Of a stretch of 21,966 nucleotides of DNA, positions 21,020 to 21,966 are shown piece after piece. This DNA is from a virus. Within the stretch, counting starts at the first letter, position 1. Every line of letters starts with the position of its first letter. The stretch is from the IMG/VR virus record IMGVR_UViG_3300025889_012403, positions 1 through 21,966 of that record. One strand, 5' to 3'. The notes under the pieces are model-generated. The model did no database searches, had not been told where the DNA came from, and saw only the letters and a program-made list of their open reading frames with translations. The position numbers were made by a program, and so were the translations under genes.

Positions 21020-21282
21020 CCTTCCTCACCGCCAAGCAGTTCTGGGCTGTCACTGCGTCTGACCTCGCTGCCTCCAACGCCGAGATCACCATCACAGTCC
21101 ACGCTCAGGACATCAACACGTCCATCAACATCACTCCCTGCATGCCCGACAACGACACCTGCGACGTCTACGTCGCCAATCAGCACATGAACACCGTGCT
21201 TCACGAGATCCCCTACCAAGACGCGCTCAACATTGTGCGTGCCGCCATCACGTCCTCCGACAAGCCCCAGCCCCGCAAATGA
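21016..21282 (+). CDS. Hypothetical protein (88 aa)
   Basis: ATG 21016 overlaps the preceding stop (ATGA), and its own stop overlaps the next start in the same way. The first helix is MTFLTAKQFWAVTASDLAAS; then come strands ITITVHAQDINTSINITPC and CDVYVANQHMNTVLHE, and a helix DALNIVRAAITSS. An alpha-beta-alpha outline is visible, but no motif. Codons are markedly C-ending; counted lines have 25 C to 11 G and 25 C to 9 G. Function is unknown. Confidence 0.68.
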   Translation: MTFLTAKQFWAVTASDLAASNAEITITVHAQDINTSINITPCMPDNDTCDVYVANQHMNTVLHEIPYQDALNIVRAAITSSDKPQPRK

Positions 21283-21566
21283 CCGACTCACCCTTCTCCA
21301 ACGCACCTGACCCTGTCGTCTGCGACAACCAGCGTGCTTGCATCATCTGCCATGACCCCATCGTCGACTTCGGTCACAACCCACACCCCCTTGCCGACCC
21401 TCCGTTCCGCTGCTGCGGCACCTGCAACGAACTTGTAGTTTGGATGCGCATGCTCAATGTCACGCGCTCCGACGATCCATCAACCAAACGCACCCTCAAC
21501 ACCCTTCGCGACCACATCTACCACACCGCTAACGCCTGTAAGTGCAACTTCCACACCATCGACTGA
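21279..21566 (+). CDS. Hypothetical protein with CxxC motifs, possible zinc binding (95 aa)
   Basis: ATG 21279 overlaps the preceding stop (ATGA). Residues 21-24 are CIIC, followed by HDPIVDFGHNPHP, and residues 45-49 are CCGTC with a helix after it (NELVVWMRMLNV). A further C-K-C is near the end. CxxC-x20-CxxC is the typical pattern of a small zinc knuckle. The segment near His27 and His33 might add ligands. The family is not recognised. It is the second gene in this arm with paired Cys motifs. Next gene starts one base after its stop. Confidence 0.65.
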   Translation: MTDSPFSNAPDPVVCDNQRACIICHDPIVDFGHNPHPLADPPFRCCGTCNELVVWMRMLNVTRSDDPSTKRTLNTLRDHIYHTANACKCNFHTID

Positions 21567-21567
21567 C

Positions 21568-21927
21568 ATGACTCTGCGCAAAAAACTCACTGGCCGTCCC
21601 CCCAAGGCTCACGCTCACTTCCAGCAACACCTGCCCACGCTCCACAACGAGGTCGTGTGCAACTACCACAGCCGTCCCACCAAGCTGCACTTCAACGCGC
21701 CAGACGGCCCTGTCTTCAGCCTGACCATCCACTCTCGTCTCTCCTACACGCTGCACGCCAACCGCGAGCTGTACAGCATCGACCGTCTCATCGAGTACGG
21801 CGACAAGTTTTACGTCTGCGGTCGTGCAGCCACGCTCAACACCGACAACTTCGATCTCGCCGTCGACTACGCCGCCAACCCGCCCGTCCTTACCTGCGTC
21901 TCTTCACTACTGCAAGTCATCCAATGA
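21568..21927 (+). CDS. Hypothetical protein (119 aa)
   Basis: ATG 21568 follows the previous TGA after one base. The protein begins MTLRKKLTGRPPKAHAHFQQ, a basic start, and then has mainly beta strands: NEVVCNYHSRPTKLHFNA, GPVFSLTIHSRLSYTLHAN, SIDRLIEYGDKFYVCGRAAT and NFDLAVDYAANPPVLTC. This might be a small barrel or sandwich, but no family is recognised. Its end overlaps the next start (ATGA). Confidence 0.65.
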   Translation: MTLRKKLTGRPPKAHAHFQQHLPTLHNEVVCNYHSRPTKLHFNAPDGPVFSLTIHSRLSYTLHANRELYSIDRLIEYGDKFYVCGRAATLNTDNFDLAVDYAANPPVLTCVSSLLQVIQ

Positions 21928-21966
21928 CCGACGACGACCACATCTCCGCACTTCTTGCGCATCTTC
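21924..21966 (+). CDS. Start of another small gene (runs off window)
   Basis: ATG 21924 overlaps the previous stop (ATGA) and the frame is open to the window edge: MTDDDHISALLAHL. Only 14 residues are visible, so nothing can be said about its function. The identical junction type supports that it is real. Confidence 0.55.
   Translation, partial: MTDDDHISALLAHL

Noticed and set aside
1-21966. CRISPR array, tRNA genes, insertion sequences, integrase or attachment site
   Set aside because: No regularly spaced repeats, no cloverleaf-like sequence, no transposase or recombinase motifs were seen on either strand.

Overview
This window is part of a tailed double-stranded DNA phage genome (Caudoviricetes), almost certainly a podovirus. 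The evidence is a contiguous set of morphogenesis genes: a large terminase with an intact ATPase motif, a portal of about 630 residues, a scaffold-like acidic protein, a major capsid protein, a T7 gp11/P22 gp4-like head-tail adaptor, a roughly 1000-residue nozzle (T7 gp12-like) and a large tail fibre. There are no tape-measure, tail-tube or sheath genes. The DNA is GC-rich and codons often end in C. The host cannot be named: no tRNA, rRNA, integrase or host gene is present.

Layout. From 1 to about 19467 every gene is on the minus strand, so transcription runs right to left. In that order they are: a 33-residue membrane peptide, a candidate small terminase, small genes (67, 54, 52 and 226 residues), an 821-residue Calx-beta-containing protein and a 143-residue partner, large terminase, portal, a small basic RRKSYCAR protein, a 66-residue protein, scaffold, capsid, two small beta-rich head proteins separated by a strong GC hairpin, adaptor, nozzle, tail fibre, and two probable internal virion proteins, the last cut by the window edge. 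Most junctions are TGATG or ATGA overlaps or gaps of a few bases, so this reads as one late operon. Strong Shine-Dalgarno sites mark the capsid and its neighbours.

A switch region of about 0.4 kb (19468-19885) holds an AT-rich patch, long G runs, an inverted repeat, a 17-bp palindrome and one doubtful leader ORF. To its right all genes are on the plus strand: small unrecognised proteins, two of them with paired CxxC motifs, one a 24-residue membrane peptide. They are organised by two textbook intrinsic terminators. A related segment of about 40 bp follows each terminator, which suggests repeated terminator-plus-start regulatory cassettes. These are probably early or host-takeover genes; no function can be given.

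How it works together. The terminase and portal package DNA into the capsid built on the scaffold. The two small beta-rich proteins probably decorate the capsid. The adaptor and nozzle form the short tail, and the fibre, with a PKD-like and three repeated beta-sandwich domains, probably binds the host surface. The most unusual parts are the large Calx-beta protein lying between the terminase subunits, a similar inserted domain apparently shared by that protein and the adaptor, the triple-domain fibre tip, and the regulatory cassettes of the right arm.
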